Assembly (NCBI RefSeq): GCF_007859315.1
Contig: NZ_VOHA01000017.1
Location: 82,031-146,030 of the forward strand
Direction of reading: 5' to 3'
Length of the DNA stretch: 64,000 nucleotides
DNA from: Reyranella sp. CPCC 100927
GTDB lineage: Bacteria; Pseudomonadota; Alphaproteobacteria; Reyranellales; Reyranellaceae
In this document: in pieces, positions 44,085-52,743 of the stretch
How positions within the stretch are numbered: the stretch's first letter is position 1
How the letters are laid out: every line of letters begins with the position of its first letter
Position numbers and translations under genes: made by a program
Notes under the pieces: generated by a model
Database searches by the model: none
Told to the model about the DNA's origin: nothing
Seen by the model: the letters and a program-made list of their open reading frames with translations, nothing else

Positions 44085-44575
44085 GGCATCACCCGTGCCG
44101 GCGGGGCGTTGCCGGCCAGCGCGGCTCGGATCCGCATGAAGCCTACGATCAGGCGCAGCATCCAACCACGCGGCAGCTTCAGGGGTCGCACCCGTGTATT
44201 GTGAAAAGCATGAATGACCCAGCGATCCGCATCGCGCTTCACCACGTAGGTCTGCAGCGAGCGCCGCGACGGTGCGACGGTGCGCTGCCACGGCAGCAGA
44301 ATCGACCCGTAGCCGTGCATCACCGCTACATCCGGCGTGAGAAAGCGCACCGCGATGTCGGCCTCAAAGACGGCCCGCGAGCCCTTCAGCACGGTCTCGA
44401 AAAGCGCCCGATGCGAACGGGCATTGGCAGCACGCCCTTTCAGGTGCGATCCGTCGAACGCGACATAGTCGCAGTCCTCGGCAAACAGGGCCGCGTAGGC
44501 ATCGGCGTCATTGCGATTCCAGGCCTCGGCCAGGCACTGCGTCAGGGCCCGGATGGCCACCAGATCTTCGGGCAT
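44081..44575 (-). CDS. SnoaL/NTF2-like protein (SgcJ/EcaC family)
   Basis: 164 aa. The cystatin-like NTF2 fold is seen in IRALTQCLAEAWNRNDADAY, LFAEDCDYVAFDGSHLKGR, and FLTPDVAVMHGYGSILLPW with YVVKRDADRWVIHAFHNTRV. Such proteins act as small isomerases, hydrolases or accessory folds in polyketide and other pathways. It is the first gene of a two-gene unit with the flavin monooxygenase (4-bp overlap) and is divergent from a MarR gene across a perfect inverted repeat. Confidence 0.85.
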   Translation of the reverse strand: MPEDLVAIRALTQCLAEAWNRNDADAYAALFAEDCDYVAFDGSHLKGRAANARSHRALFETVLKGSRAVFEADIAVRFLTPDVAVMHGYGSILLPWQRTVAPSRRSLQTYVVKRDADRWVIHAFHNTRVRPLKLPRGWMLRLIVGFMRIRAALAGNAPPARVMP

Positions 44576-44594
44576 GGGAAGCCTTGTCCAATTG

Positions 44595-44615
44595 ATATCT
44601 TATTAACTAAGATAT
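44595..44615. promoter_or_regulatory. MarR-type operator between divergent genes
   Basis: ATATCTTA and TAAGATAT form a perfect inverted repeat with a five-base spacer (TTAAC) in the AT-rich 63-bp gap between the NTF2-like and MarR genes. Size and symmetry fit a MarR dimer site, and it overlaps where both divergent promoters must lie. Confidence 0.72.
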
Positions 44616-44638
44616 ATATCAACTAAGCGGAGCGATGA

Positions 44639-45136
44639 ATGATGTCAAGGAGTGCAGCCGACAAGGCGGCTTTGGTTGCGGCGGTGGAACTGGCGCTGCG
44701 GCGCATGAGCGCCCAAGGCGTGATGATCAGTCAGGCGGTCGCCAACAAGGTCGGGCTGGCCAGCACCGACCTCGAATGTCTCGACATCATCTATCTGGAA
44801 GGTCCGGTCACGGCCGGCCGGCTGGCGGCAGCGACCGGCCTCACCACGGGCGCCATCACCGGTCTTGTCGATCGATTGGAAAAGGCCGGTTTCGCACGGC
44901 GGCGGCGCGATCCCGATGATCGGCGCAAAGTGCTGGTCGAGGCGCTGCCCGAGGCCACGGCACGCATCGCACCACTCTACGGCGCGCTGCAGAAAGCCAT
45001 GCAAGGCGTCTACGCACGCTATTCGAAAGCCGAACTGGCGTTGATCCTGGATTTCACCAACCGCTGCCAGGAGGTCGCCGTGCAGGAGATCGCACGGTTC
45101 GGCGAACCGCCTCGCTCACGGCAGGGCACCGCATGA
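44639..45136 (+). CDS. MarR-family transcriptional regulator
   Basis: 165 aa. The winged helix is seen at residues about 40-105: LECLDIIYLEGPVTAGRLAA, ATGLTTGAITGLVDRLEKAG, FARRRRDPDDRRKVLVEAL. Flanking helices form the dimer interface. GGAG lies six bases before the start. It is divergent from the NTF2-like and monooxygenase genes across an inverted repeat, so it probably represses that pair and itself until a small ligand binds. The 3' end overlaps the convergent exported-protein gene by 21 bp. Confidence 0.92.
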   Translation: MMSRSAADKAALVAAVELALRRMSAQGVMISQAVANKVGLASTDLECLDIIYLEGPVTAGRLAAATGLTTGAITGLVDRLEKAGFARRRRDPDDRRKVLVEALPEATARIAPLYGALQKAMQGVYARYSKAELALILDFTNRCQEVAVQEIARFGEPPRSRQGTA

Positions 45137-45724
45137 TACCGGCTCGCCTGCGGCCGGCGCGATGCGCACGAAGAGTTGCTGCGGCATGCCTTCCAACGAC
45201 GGTTCCCAAACCTGCCAGTCGTCGACCCCGAGCCTGCGCGGCACCAGCACGCCCAGATCCTGCTCGCGAAAGACCAGGCGCACGACAACACCGTCGCGCT
45301 GCCAGATGCGTTCATCGATCGCCTGACGGCCGGATCGTGGCGCTGCCTGTACGCAGGCGTAGGTCGGCGCGCCGTACTGCGCCGTCAGCGCCGTCACGGC
45401 CGCGCGGTGGACCATCGCGACCGCCCCGTGGCGCGGCCGCTCGATCTGGATGCGCTTCAGCAGTCCGCTCGCCTTGTCCATCTGGAAGAAGACGATGAAA
45501 GGAAAGCCGCCCAGCACATAGCGCCGAACGGTCACGTCGACATAGGCGTCGCCGAAATCGAGCCGGCGATCGAGCATGGTCGCCCGCGCACCGAACTGTT
45601 GCAGCAGCTCAGCCGACGTGACGCCGAAGCGAACCCCTTCGAAGCCGCTGTCGCCCGTCGGCTGGGCGAGCGCGGGGCGTCCCAGCAGCGCCGCCGCCAT
45701 CAAGGCCGCGCCGACACGAGACAT
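45116..45724 (-). CDS. Exported hypothetical protein
   Basis: About 202 aa, not recognised. The start MSRVGAALMAAALLGRPALA gives a clean signal peptide; an in-frame ATG at 45748 would add eight residues. The mature domain shows GFEGVRFGVTSAELLQQFGA, RLDFGDAYVDVTVRRYVLGG, FFQMDKASGLLKRIQIERP, a TALTAQYGAPTYACVQ helix region and DERIWQRDGVVVRLVFRE. The pattern (trigger of charge state, then LLQQFG and TAQYGAPT) resembles small periplasmic proteins of unknown function in proteobacteria. Two Cys (in YACVQ and VSCGALP) may pair. Confidence 0.72.
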   Translation of the reverse strand: MSRVGAALMAAALLGRPALAQPTGDSGFEGVRFGVTSAELLQQFGARATMLDRRLDFGDAYVDVTVRRYVLGGFPFIVFFQMDKASGLLKRIQIERPRHGAVAMVHRAAVTALTAQYGAPTYACVQAAPRSGRQAIDERIWQRDGVVVRLVFREQDLGVLVPRRLGVDDWQVWEPSLEGMPQQLFVRIAPAAGEPVSCGALP

Positions 45725-45816
45725 CAGGCCTGTCCAACCAAAAGGCATTTGTCGTCCGTCGCCGCGGTCGACACGACCCGGCAGCAGACGAACACTGGGC
45801 TTTCATGAGGTGCCTT

Positions 45817-46239
45817 TCAACACTCGGGCGCGTGATAACGGTCAAACGGAATCACGGAGATCGGCACGAGTTCAACCAACAATTCGGGAATCACCAAGCC
45901 CGGTGTCTGTATCAGAATACTGGCGGGCGCCACTTCCGGGGAAAACTTCTCCGCCCGCACCTTCTGGATGACCGGCAGGTCACCCGGGTTCAAAAAGAAG
46001 ATGGTCAGCGAGACGATGTCATCGAGCCTGCCGCCCACGGCCTTCAGTATGCTTTCAACGTTGTCAAAGCACTGTCGGATCTGCGCTTCACAATCGCCGG
46101 CTCCGATGAGCTTGCCATTTCCATCCCACGCGACCTGACCGGTCATGTGCAGGGTCCGCCCCTCGGGCTGAACGACCCCATGATTGAAAGCGCGGCCGTT
46201 TTGCGGCCAGCCTGTCGGCGGATTGAAGCGGGTGGTCAT
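45817..46239 (-). CDS. RidA/YjgF-family protein
   Basis: 140 aa. It starts MTTRFNPPTGWPQNGRAFNH, has LHMTGQVAWDGNGKLIGAGD, QIRQCFDNVESILKAVGG, and a C-terminal PASILIQTPGLVIPELLVEL. The active-site Arg of canonical RidA in the NTPARA loop is not present in the same form (PASILI here), so enzymatic deaminase activity is doubtful and this is likely another Rid subgroup. It is on the same strand as, and 12 bp from, gshA. It is the second Rid protein of the window. Confidence 0.86.
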   Translation of the reverse strand: MTTRFNPPTGWPQNGRAFNHGVVQPEGRTLHMTGQVAWDGNGKLIGAGDCEAQIRQCFDNVESILKAVGGRLDDIVSLTIFFLNPGDLPVIQKVRAEKFSPEVAPASILIQTPGLVIPELLVELVPISVIPFDRYHAPEC

Positions 46240-46251
46240 TGATCACCCCGC

Positions 46252-47619
46252 TTAGAATGCGTACGCCTTATAGAGTGCATCCGCCTTGCCGTTGAACGCC
46301 GCAGCGACACGCTCGCGCTTCTCGTCGGCCAAGGTCACGCCGCTGTCGGCGATGCGGCGCAACGGGTCGAGATACATCGTTTCGTCGCGTCCCTGCCCAT
46401 CGAGTTGACGGCGCGCGCGCAGCCCCGCATCGGCGATCCCGATCATCTGTTGCGCCAGGGCCTGTACCGTCGTTTTGCGAAACTGTGTCCTCAGGCCCAG
46501 CCGGGGCACCGCCGCACGCAGCGCATCGTGTTCGGCAATGGACCAGTCCTTGACCAGGTCCCAGGCCGCATCAAGCGCGGTCTGGTCGTACAGCACGCCC
46601 ATCCACAGCGCCGGCAACGCCACGATCAGGTCGCGGGGGCCGCAATCGCTGCCACGCATCTCGAGGAACCGCTTCAACCGCACCTCGGGAAAGGCCGTCG
46701 TGATGTGGTCGGACCAGTCGGTGAGGCGGGCGACGTCACCAACATCGTTGTGCAGGCGGCCGGCCATGAAATCGCGGAACGATTTACCGCTGAGGTCGAT
46801 GTACTTGCCGTTGCGGTAGGCGAAATACATCGGCACGTCGAGCAGCCAGTCGACGTAGCGCTCGAAGCCGAAGCCGTCCTCGAACACGAACGGCAGCATG
46901 CCGCAGCGGTCAGGGTCGGTGTCGGTCCAGATGTGACTGCGACGGCTGACAAAACCGGTATCGACACCTTCGACGAACGGCGAGTTGGCGTACAACGCCG
47001 TCGCCACCGGCTGCAGCGCCAGCGATACCCGGAACTTCTTCACCATGTCGGCTTCGTCGGCGAAGTCGACATTGGTCTGCACCGTGCAGGTGCGCAGCAT
47101 CATGTCGAGGCCCATGGTGCCCTTCTTGGGCATGTAGCTGCGCATGATCGCGTAGCGGCCCTTGGGCATCCAGTCGAAGTCCTCGCGCCGCCACGTCGGC
47201 GTATGGCCCATGCCGAGGAAACCGATGCCCAGCGGGTCGGCGATCGCCTTCACCTCCGACAGGTGCTGATCCGTTTCGACGGCACTCTCGTGCACGGTGG
47301 CGAGCGGCGCGCCGCTCAGCTCGAACTGCCCACCCGGCTCCAGCGTGATGCTGGCGCCCTCGCGGGTCAGCGCGATCGGCTTGCCGTTCTCCCGCACCTC
47401 CTGCCAGCCGAAGCGCGCGGCCAAGCCCTCGAGTATCGCCCGCACGCCGGCGGCCCCCTCATAGGGGATCGGCTGGAGCGTTGCCTGAAGAAACCCGAAT
47501 TTCTCGTGTTCGGTACCGGCGCGCCACTGGGCACGCGGTTTGTTACCGGCTTCCATGTATTCCACCAGCTGGCGCCGATCGGTGATCGGCGTGCCGGCTC
47601 CGCTGGGCGGCGCGGACAT
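46252..47619 (-). CDS. gshA: Glutamate-cysteine ligase, plant/alphaproteobacterial type
   Basis: First enzyme of glutathione synthesis, joining glutamate and cysteine. 455 aa. It belongs to the class shared by plants and alphaproteobacteria: WRAGTEHEKFGF near the N-terminus, EGASITLEPGGQFELSGAPL, YMPKKGTMGLDMMLRTCTVQ, RLKRFLEMRGSDCGPRDL and GRDETMYLDPL. The start at 47619 follows a GGGGGA-type site; the frame is open 18 codons further. It is located downstream of rsmE on the same strand, as is usual in alphaproteobacteria. Confidence 0.94.
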   Translation of the reverse strand: MSAPPSGAGTPITDRRQLVEYMEAGNKPRAQWRAGTEHEKFGFLQATLQPIPYEGAAGVRAILEGLAARFGWQEVRENGKPIALTREGASITLEPGGQFELSGAPLATVHESAVETDQHLSEVKAIADPLGIGFLGMGHTPTWRREDFDWMPKGRYAIMRSYMPKKGTMGLDMMLRTCTVQTNVDFADEADMVKKFRVSLALQPVATALYANSPFVEGVDTGFVSRRSHIWTDTDPDRCGMLPFVFEDGFGFERYVDWLLDVPMYFAYRNGKYIDLSGKSFRDFMAGRLHNDVGDVARLTDWSDHITTAFPEVRLKRFLEMRGSDCGPRDLIVALPALWMGVLYDQTALDAAWDLVKDWSIAEHDALRAAVPRLGLRTQFRKTTVQALAQQMIGIADAGLRARRQLDGQGRDETMYLDPLRRIADSGVTLADEKRERVAAAFNGKADALYKAYAF

Positions 47620-47811
47620 CAGCAAATTCCCCCCGCCGCGTTTCGCGACACTTGAGACGCTACGCGGTCGCATAAGATTGTGAGCGGCGAGGCCGCCCCC
47701 CTGATCATGCTGTTGCTAGCAAGCCGCCGCGCCGGACTCAACCGGCCCGCTCCGTCTCGGATGAACTTTACTTACGCGTCTATGCAAGCAGATTCATGCG
47801 AGAGGCAAAAC

Positions 47812-48597
47812 TTACGCTTGCATCGTGGTCGTCGCATAGTCCGGCCAGCGACGCGGCGTGGCCCGGCGCCAGTCGCCGACAATCGCCTGCCAAACCGACA
47901 GCGCCGACAGCGCCGCCGTATCGGCACGCAGGATGCGCGGCCCCAGCCCGACGGCATGCACGTGCGCCAGCCGCCGGACCAGATCCAGTTCGGTGCGGGT
48001 GAAACCGCCCTCGGGGCCGGTCAGCACGGCCCACGGCGCGGCGCGCGCCTGATCATCCAGGTCCGCCAGCACATCGGCGACGGGACGGCCGCCGCCGGTC
48101 TCGTCGGCCAACAGCAGGTGGCGATCCGACGGCCAGCCGGCGACCAGCGCCGCGAGGGCCACCGGCGTGCCGATCTCCGGCACCGTCAGGCGCTCGGTCT
48201 GCTCGGCCGCCTCGACGGCATTGGCGCGCAGGCGATCGACGTTGACCCGCTCGACGATCGTATGTTGCGTGATCACCGGCTGGAGGCGACACACGCCCAG
48301 TTCCGTCGCCTTCTCGGCAATGAAATCCAGCCGCGCGCGCTTGATCGGCGCGAAACACAGCCACAGATCGGGCTCCGCTTCAGGCCGGCGGGTCTGCGCC
48401 GCGACCTGCAAGGTCATGCTGCGCTTGGCGACCGCCTGGACCGTGCTGCGCCACTCGCCGTCCCGGCCGTTGAACAGCATCACCCCGGCGTCGGCTTGCA
48501 GCCGCAATACGTCACGCAGGTAGTGCGCGCGGTCGGCGTCGAGGTCGACGACTGCACCCGCCGTCAGCAGAACATCCATGAACAGACGCGGCGTCAT
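47812..48597 (-). CDS. rsmE: 16S rRNA m3U1498 methyltransferase RsmE
   Basis: SPOUT methyltransferase that modifies U1498 of 16S rRNA. 261 aa. The N-terminal PUA-like domain includes HYLRDVLRLQADAGVMLFNG. The knotted SAM domain shows LCFAPIKRARLDFIAEKATE, VLTGPEGGFTRTELDLVRR and the trefoil segment LGPRILRADTAALSALSVWQ. It sits upstream of gshA and follows the DUF4399 gene by 4 bp. Confidence 0.94.
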   Translation of the reverse strand: MTPRLFMDVLLTAGAVVDLDADRAHYLRDVLRLQADAGVMLFNGRDGEWRSTVQAVAKRSMTLQVAAQTRRPEAEPDLWLCFAPIKRARLDFIAEKATELGVCRLQPVITQHTIVERVNVDRLRANAVEAAEQTERLTVPEIGTPVALAALVAGWPSDRHLLLADETGGGRPVADVLADLDDQARAAPWAVLTGPEGGFTRTELDLVRRLAHVHAVGLGPRILRADTAALSALSVWQAIVGDWRRATPRRWPDYATTTMQA

Positions 48598-48601
48598 GCC
48601 G

Positions 48602-49027
48602 CTACTTCACCGTGATCGTGATCTGGGGCGACATCACCGGCGGGTCATGTGGGATGTGATTTTGATCGGCCAGCAGCAGCTGCAGGGTGTGCTTGCCCGG
48701 CGGCAGGGTGAGGGTCGTTTCGGTCTGGCCATTGCCGAAATGACGGTGATGGTCATCGGTCGGAATGTTTTCGCCCATCGGTGGCAGCTTGGTGTCAACC
48801 AGCAGGTGATGGTGGCCGGTGTTCTTCATCTCGACACCCGCCGGCGCGATACCCATGCCCTTGAGGCCGAAGCGGACGGTGACGGGGCCGGAGATCTCCT
48901 CGCCATCCTTGGGGGAGATGAAGTAGACCGCGGCACCCGGCGGCGATGCGGTTCGCGGCAGCTGGGCGAAGACGGCACCACCGGCGGCCATGAACACGGC
49001 AGCAGCAAGAACGATATGACGACGCAT
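48602..49027 (-). CDS. Exported DUF4399 protein
   Basis: 141 aa. Signal peptide MRRHIVLAAAVFMAAGGAVFAQ, then the DUF4399 pattern VYFISPKDGEEISGPVTVRF, GMGIAPAGVEMKNTGHHHLL, IPTDDHHRHFGNGQTETTLT and KHTLQLLLADQNHIPHDPPV. The His-rich positions may bind metal. Function unknown. The start at 49027 has AAGGGG upstream. It lies divergent from ubiA and just upstream of rsmE. Confidence 0.85.
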   Translation of the reverse strand: MRRHIVLAAAVFMAAGGAVFAQLPRTASPPGAAVYFISPKDGEEISGPVTVRFGLKGMGIAPAGVEMKNTGHHHLLVDTKLPPMGENIPTDDHHRHFGNGQTETTLTLPPGKHTLQLLLADQNHIPHDPPVMSPQITITVK

Positions 49028-49166
49028 CGTGCGTTCCCCTTCATCGCGGATGACGATCGCGGCGAGCATAGCCTGCCGGCCGCCACCGCGCCTGCGGGAA
49101 AAAGTGGTCCCGGCCTGCGGCATGGCTTCCATTGAGCGCACGCAACAGGGCAGCCATGATGGCGCC

Positions 49167-50105
49167 ATGACACAGGCGATGCCCGCCGCGGCGCACACCG
49201 ACATCAACCTCGCGCACTGGACCTTGCGCGTGCTGCCGGCCTGGATGCGCCCCTACGGCCGGCTGGCGCGCTGGGACCGGCCGATCGGCATCTGGCTGTT
49301 GCTGTTCCCCTGCTGGTGGGCGCTGGCGTTCAGCGCGCCGCTGTCGCGTGAGCAGGGGATCGGTGCATTGGCCTGGCTCATGCTGCTGTTCGCGATCGGC
49401 ACCGTGACCATGCGCGGCGCCGGCTGCACCTGGAACGACTTTCTCGACCGCGATGTCGATGCGGGCGTGGAGCGCACGCGCAACCGGCCGCTGCCGGCCG
49501 GTGAGGTCACGGTCACCCGCGCCCTGATCTGGGCGGTCGTTCAGGCCGCGATCGGCGCCGTCATCCTGTTCAGCTTCAGCCCCTTCGCCATCGGCGTCGG
49601 CCTCGCCTCCCTGCTGCTGGTCGCCATCTATCCCCTGATGAAGCGCGTGACGTCCTGGCCGCAGGTCATCCTGGGATTGGCGTTCAACTGGGGCGCGCTG
49701 CTGGGCTGGGCTGTCACCCAGGACCGCATCACCTGGGGCGCGGTGGCGCTCTATCTCGGCGGCGTGGCGTGGACCCTGGTGTACGACACCATCTATGCCA
49801 TGCAAGACCAGCGCGACGACGCCATCGTCGGCGTCAAATCGACGGCGCGGCGCTTCCAGGCCCATCCACGAACCTGGCTGACCTTCTTCGCTGTGCTGAC
49901 CATCATCGGCTTTGCACTGGCCGGCTGGTTCACCGGGATCGGCATGGCCTACTATCTCGGCCTGGCGGCGGTGGTGGCCCATCTGGCATGGCAAGTGGTG
50001 ACCTTGAAGCCGCACGATCCCGCCGACTGCCTGCATAAGTTCCGCGCCAACCGGTTCATCGGCTGGCTGCTGCTGGCCGGCATCCTGGTCGCGCGGCTGG
50101 CCTGA
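49167..50105 (+). CDS. ubiA: 4-hydroxybenzoate polyprenyltransferase
   Basis: Integral membrane prenyltransferase of ubiquinone synthesis, attaching the isoprenoid chain to 4-hydroxybenzoate. 312 aa with about eight helices. The first Asp-rich motif is in NDFLDRDVDAGVERTRNRPL and the second in YDTIYAMQDQRDDAIVGVKS. The ATG at 49167 gives a typical N-terminus (RPYGRLARWDRPIGIWLLLF); the frame is open upstream. The next gene starts one base after the stop. The decarboxylase gene ubiD for the next step lies 6.6 kb downstream. Confidence 0.94.
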   Translation: MTQAMPAAAHTDINLAHWTLRVLPAWMRPYGRLARWDRPIGIWLLLFPCWWALAFSAPLSREQGIGALAWLMLLFAIGTVTMRGAGCTWNDFLDRDVDAGVERTRNRPLPAGEVTVTRALIWAVVQAAIGAVILFSFSPFAIGVGLASLLLVAIYPLMKRVTSWPQVILGLAFNWGALLGWAVTQDRITWGAVALYLGGVAWTLVYDTIYAMQDQRDDAIVGVKSTARRFQAHPRTWLTFFAVLTIIGFALAGWFTGIGMAYYLGLAAVVAHLAWQVVTLKPHDPADCLHKFRANRFIGWLLLAGILVARLA

Positions 50106-50106
50106 C

Positions 50107-50766
50107 ATGGCCCATCCCGATCCGGAAGCCTTCATCCGCACCCACACGGCTCTGGAACGGCCGGCGCTGGTGCCGGAGCTGGCGCTATGGCTGGCCGCCG
50201 AGTACCTGCCGATCTGGCAGGCGACCGAGGACTGGCTGGAAAAGAACAACGTCGATCCGCCCTACTGGGCATTCTGCTGGCCCGGCGGCCAGGCCGTGGC
50301 GCGCTACCTGCTGGACAACCCGGCCGCCGTGGCCGGCAAGACGGTCATCGACTTCGCCGCCGGCGGCGGCGTGGCGACCCTGGCCGCGATGAAAGCCGGC
50401 GCCCGCCAGGGCGTCGGCAACGATATCGATCCGATGGCCCTGGCGGCGATCCGCCTGAATGCCGAAGCCAACGATGTCACCGTCACCACCGACGGCAGCG
50501 ACTGGCTGGCCGGCCCCGCTGCGTCGCCCGAAGCCGGCATCGTGATCGCCGGCGACGTCTGCTACGAGCGCGAGATGACGGCGCGGGCGATGACGTGGCT
50601 GCGTGGTCATGCCGCAGCCGGCCGGCTGGTACTGTTGGGCGATCCCGGGCGCAACTACTTCAAGGCCGAGCGGCTCGAAGAAGTGGCGCGCTATCAGATC
50701 CCGACGTCGCTGCAGCTGGAGAATCGCGGCCTGCGCGAGACGACGGTGTGGCGCGTGCTGGCCTGA
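50107..50766 (+). CDS. ETF-beta lysine methyltransferase-like (seven-beta-strand) methyltransferase
   Basis: 219-aa SAM-dependent methyltransferase. The pattern PPYWAFCWPGGQAVARYLLD followed by VIDFAAGGGVATLAAMKAGA, GVGNDIDPMALAAIRLNAEA and IVIAGDVCYEREMTARAMTW resembles the ETFB/METTL20 and nicotinamide methylase-like group. The substrate could be a protein lysine. It begins one base after ubiA and probably shares its transcript, though no link to ubiquinone is known for this group. Confidence 0.82.
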   Translation: MAHPDPEAFIRTHTALERPALVPELALWLAAEYLPIWQATEDWLEKNNVDPPYWAFCWPGGQAVARYLLDNPAAVAGKTVIDFAAGGGVATLAAMKAGARQGVGNDIDPMALAAIRLNAEANDVTVTTDGSDWLAGPAASPEAGIVIAGDVCYEREMTARAMTWLRGHAAAGRLVLLGDPGRNYFKAERLEEVARYQIPTSLQLENRGLRETTVWRVLA

Positions 50767-50843
50767 GATGTCATGCACAGCACGGCTCACGCCATAAATC
50801 CGTAACTGGTTTTTAACAATCGAGATCACTACAGTCCGCGCGC

Positions 50844-51593
50844 ATGAGCAAATCAGCGTCGACACTGACCCCGGACGATTTCGAGCGCCTCTATGCGCGC
50901 TTCAACGCGTCCGTCTGCCAATTCGACTGCGGCAAGAAGTGCTCGCCGCTCAACGGCGGCTCGCCGGTCTGCTGCTCGACGCAGGACGCCGTGCCGGTTG
51001 TCCACAAGGCCGAGTTCAAGCTGCTGCAGAACCGCACCGACCTGTGGAAGCGGTTCAAGCCCTACGATGCGGCCACGCGCAAGATCGTCGACGAACTGAC
51101 GACCTCGTCGTGCGCCATCGAGTGCAAGGGCGCCGCCTTCTGCGAGCGCAATAACCGCACCATCGCCTGCCGCGCCTTTCCGTTCTTCCCCTACGTCACG
51201 CGGGGACGGCAGATCATCGGGCTCAGCGTCTATTGGATCTTCGAGGATCGCTGCTGGATGATGTCCAACATGCAGCTGGTCGAGACGGCGTTCATCAACG
51301 AATGCCTGGACACCTGGGACGGGATCTTCGCCAAGGACCACGAGGAGTGGGAGACCTACATCGACTACTCCGCCACCATGCGGCGCATCTTCAGCCGCTG
51401 GCGGCGGTCGATCCCGGTCATCGACCGCAATGGCGGCCTGCTGCTGGTCGACCCGTCGACCGGCGATGCGCGGCCCGGCCGCGGTGAGCGCGACTATCCC
51501 AAGTACGGCCCGTTCAAGAGCGAAACCGCTTACCGGCGCGCCATCAAGGCAGCCGGCGGCGAGGTGCCGGCGGAAGGCCTGAAGCCAGTCTGA
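50844..51593 (+). CDS. Cysteine-rich putative metal-binding protein, 249 aa
   Basis: Not recognised as a named enzyme. Many Cys are arranged in clusters: C25, C29 and C33, then a C43-C44 pair, then C90, C94, C100 and C109, with more later (C137, C154). This spacing suggests one or more Fe-S or zinc sites, like YkgJ-type iron/zinc-chelating proteins. The rest is mixed helical and includes RAFPFFPYVTRGRQIIGLSV and YIDYSATMRRIFSRWRRSIP. Cytosolic, no signal peptide. It stands alone between the methyltransferase gene and a palindromic repeat element. Confidence 0.72.
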   Translation: MSKSASTLTPDDFERLYARFNASVCQFDCGKKCSPLNGGSPVCCSTQDAVPVVHKAEFKLLQNRTDLWKRFKPYDAATRKIVDELTTSSCAIECKGAAFCERNNRTIACRAFPFFPYVTRGRQIIGLSVYWIFEDRCWMMSNMQLVETAFINECLDTWDGIFAKDHEEWETYIDYSATMRRIFSRWRRSIPVIDRNGGLLLVDPSTGDARPGRGERDYPKYGPFKSETAYRRAIKAAGGEVPAEGLKPV

Positions 51594-51600
51594 CCTTTTC

Positions 51601-51725
51601 CCTTCCCCACGTCAGTGGGGAAGGTGGCCGAAGGCCGGATGGGGAGACGACGCGGTCTCTGTTACTTAGACCACGTAGTCTCCCCTCCGCCCCTTCGGGG
51701 CACCTCCCCACTGCGTGGGGAGGAA
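51601..51725. repeat. Composite palindromic repeat, copy 1
   Basis: Two hairpins (CCCCACGTCAGTGGGG near the left end and CCCCACTGCGTGGGG near the right end) flank inner segments GGCCGGATGGGGAG and CTCCCCTCCGCCCC that are also complementary. Related 125- to 130-bp elements occur at 56611, 58303 and 61285. No coding capacity. Confidence 0.78.
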
Positions 51726-51765
51726 GATCTCGACGGCAGGCGCCAACCGCTCTAATCCCTGACCC

Positions 51766-52665
51766 GTGTCGTCTTCTCTGCGTCTCCCTGTGGCCTGGAC
51801 GGCGTTGCTGGCGTGCCCGGCGCTGTTCGCCGTCAACCAGCTCGCCGCCCGCTACGTCGACTTCGTGCCGCCCCATGCCCTGGCGCTGGGCCGCTGGGCC
51901 TGCGCGCTGCTGATCCTGCTGCCCTTTGTCGGCAGCCGGCTGTGGCAACACCGCACGGCGCTGCGGCGCGAGTGGGTGGACCTGCTGGTGCTGGGTGCGC
52001 TCGGCATGTGGGTCTGCGGCGCCTTCGTCTATATCGGCGGCCGTACCACGTCGGCCACCAACATCGGCCTGATCTATGCCGCCTCGCCGGTGGTCGTGGT
52101 CGGCGTCGCGGCGCTGGTCTACGGCGAGCGCCTGTGGCCTCGCCAACTGGCCGGCATCGCGCTCTGCCTGCTGGGCGTGCTGTGGGTCATCATCAAGGGT
52201 GACCCGGCGCGGTTGCTGTCCGTGCGTTTCGCGGTCGGCGACGTGTGGATCGCCGTCGCCTCGGCCGCCTGGGGCCTCTATTCCGTGCTGCTGAAGTATC
52301 GGCCCAGCACGCTGGATCCGACCACGCGCCTGGCCGCCATCATCGCCGGCGGCGTCGTGGTGCTGATCCCGACGACGGCTCTCGAAGCGGCGCTGCAGGG
52401 TGCGCCCGGCCTCGACGGCCGCTCGCTGCTGACGATCCTGGTGCTGGCGGTGGTGCCCGGCGTCGGCGCCTATGGCGCCTATTCCTTCGCGCTGGGGGTG
52501 CTGGGCGCCGGCCGCGCCGCGATCGGCATGTATCTTGGGCCGCTCTACACCGGCCTGATGGCCTGGCCGCTGCTGGGCGAGACGCCGATGCACTACCACA
52601 TCGTCGGTGCCCTGCTGGTGCTGCCCGGCATCTTCCTGGCCACGCGACTGCCGCGGGGGCGCTAA
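51766..52665 (+). CDS. EamA-family (DMT) transporter
   Basis: 299 aa with ten predicted helices in two repeated EamA halves (about 10-140 and 160-295). Visible patterns: VNQLAARYVDFVPPHALALG, TTSATNIGLIYAASPVVVVG, YGERLWPRQLAGIALCLLGV and in the second half GAGRAAIGMYLGPLYTGLMA with GETPMHYHIVGALLVLPGIF. A drug/metabolite or amino-acid exporter; substrate unknown. The start is a GTG at 51766. Confidence 0.9.
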   Translation: MSSSLRLPVAWTALLACPALFAVNQLAARYVDFVPPHALALGRWACALLILLPFVGSRLWQHRTALRREWVDLLVLGALGMWVCGAFVYIGGRTTSATNIGLIYAASPVVVVGVAALVYGERLWPRQLAGIALCLLGVLWVIIKGDPARLLSVRFAVGDVWIAVASAAWGLYSVLLKYRPSTLDPTTRLAAIIAGGVVVLIPTTALEAALQGAPGLDGRSLLTILVLAVVPGVGAYGAYSFALGVLGAGRAAIGMYLGPLYTGLMAWPLLGETPMHYHIVGALLVLPGIFLATRLPRGR

Positions 52666-52743
52666 AGCAGGCTAACCTGCCCCGCGTCGGCCACAAACGA
52701 TCTCAACATCACGCCCGTCTCAACGCCTCCGGAGGCCCCTGAT

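Noticed and set aside
46405..47655. A plus-strand frame of 416 codons opposite gshA
   Set aside because: Antisense shadow of a clearly recognised gene.
47680..47811. Possible tRNA gene in the gsh-rsmE gap
   Set aside because: No acceptor or T-arm pairing and no TTC-type T loop in a cloverleaf arrangement could be found.
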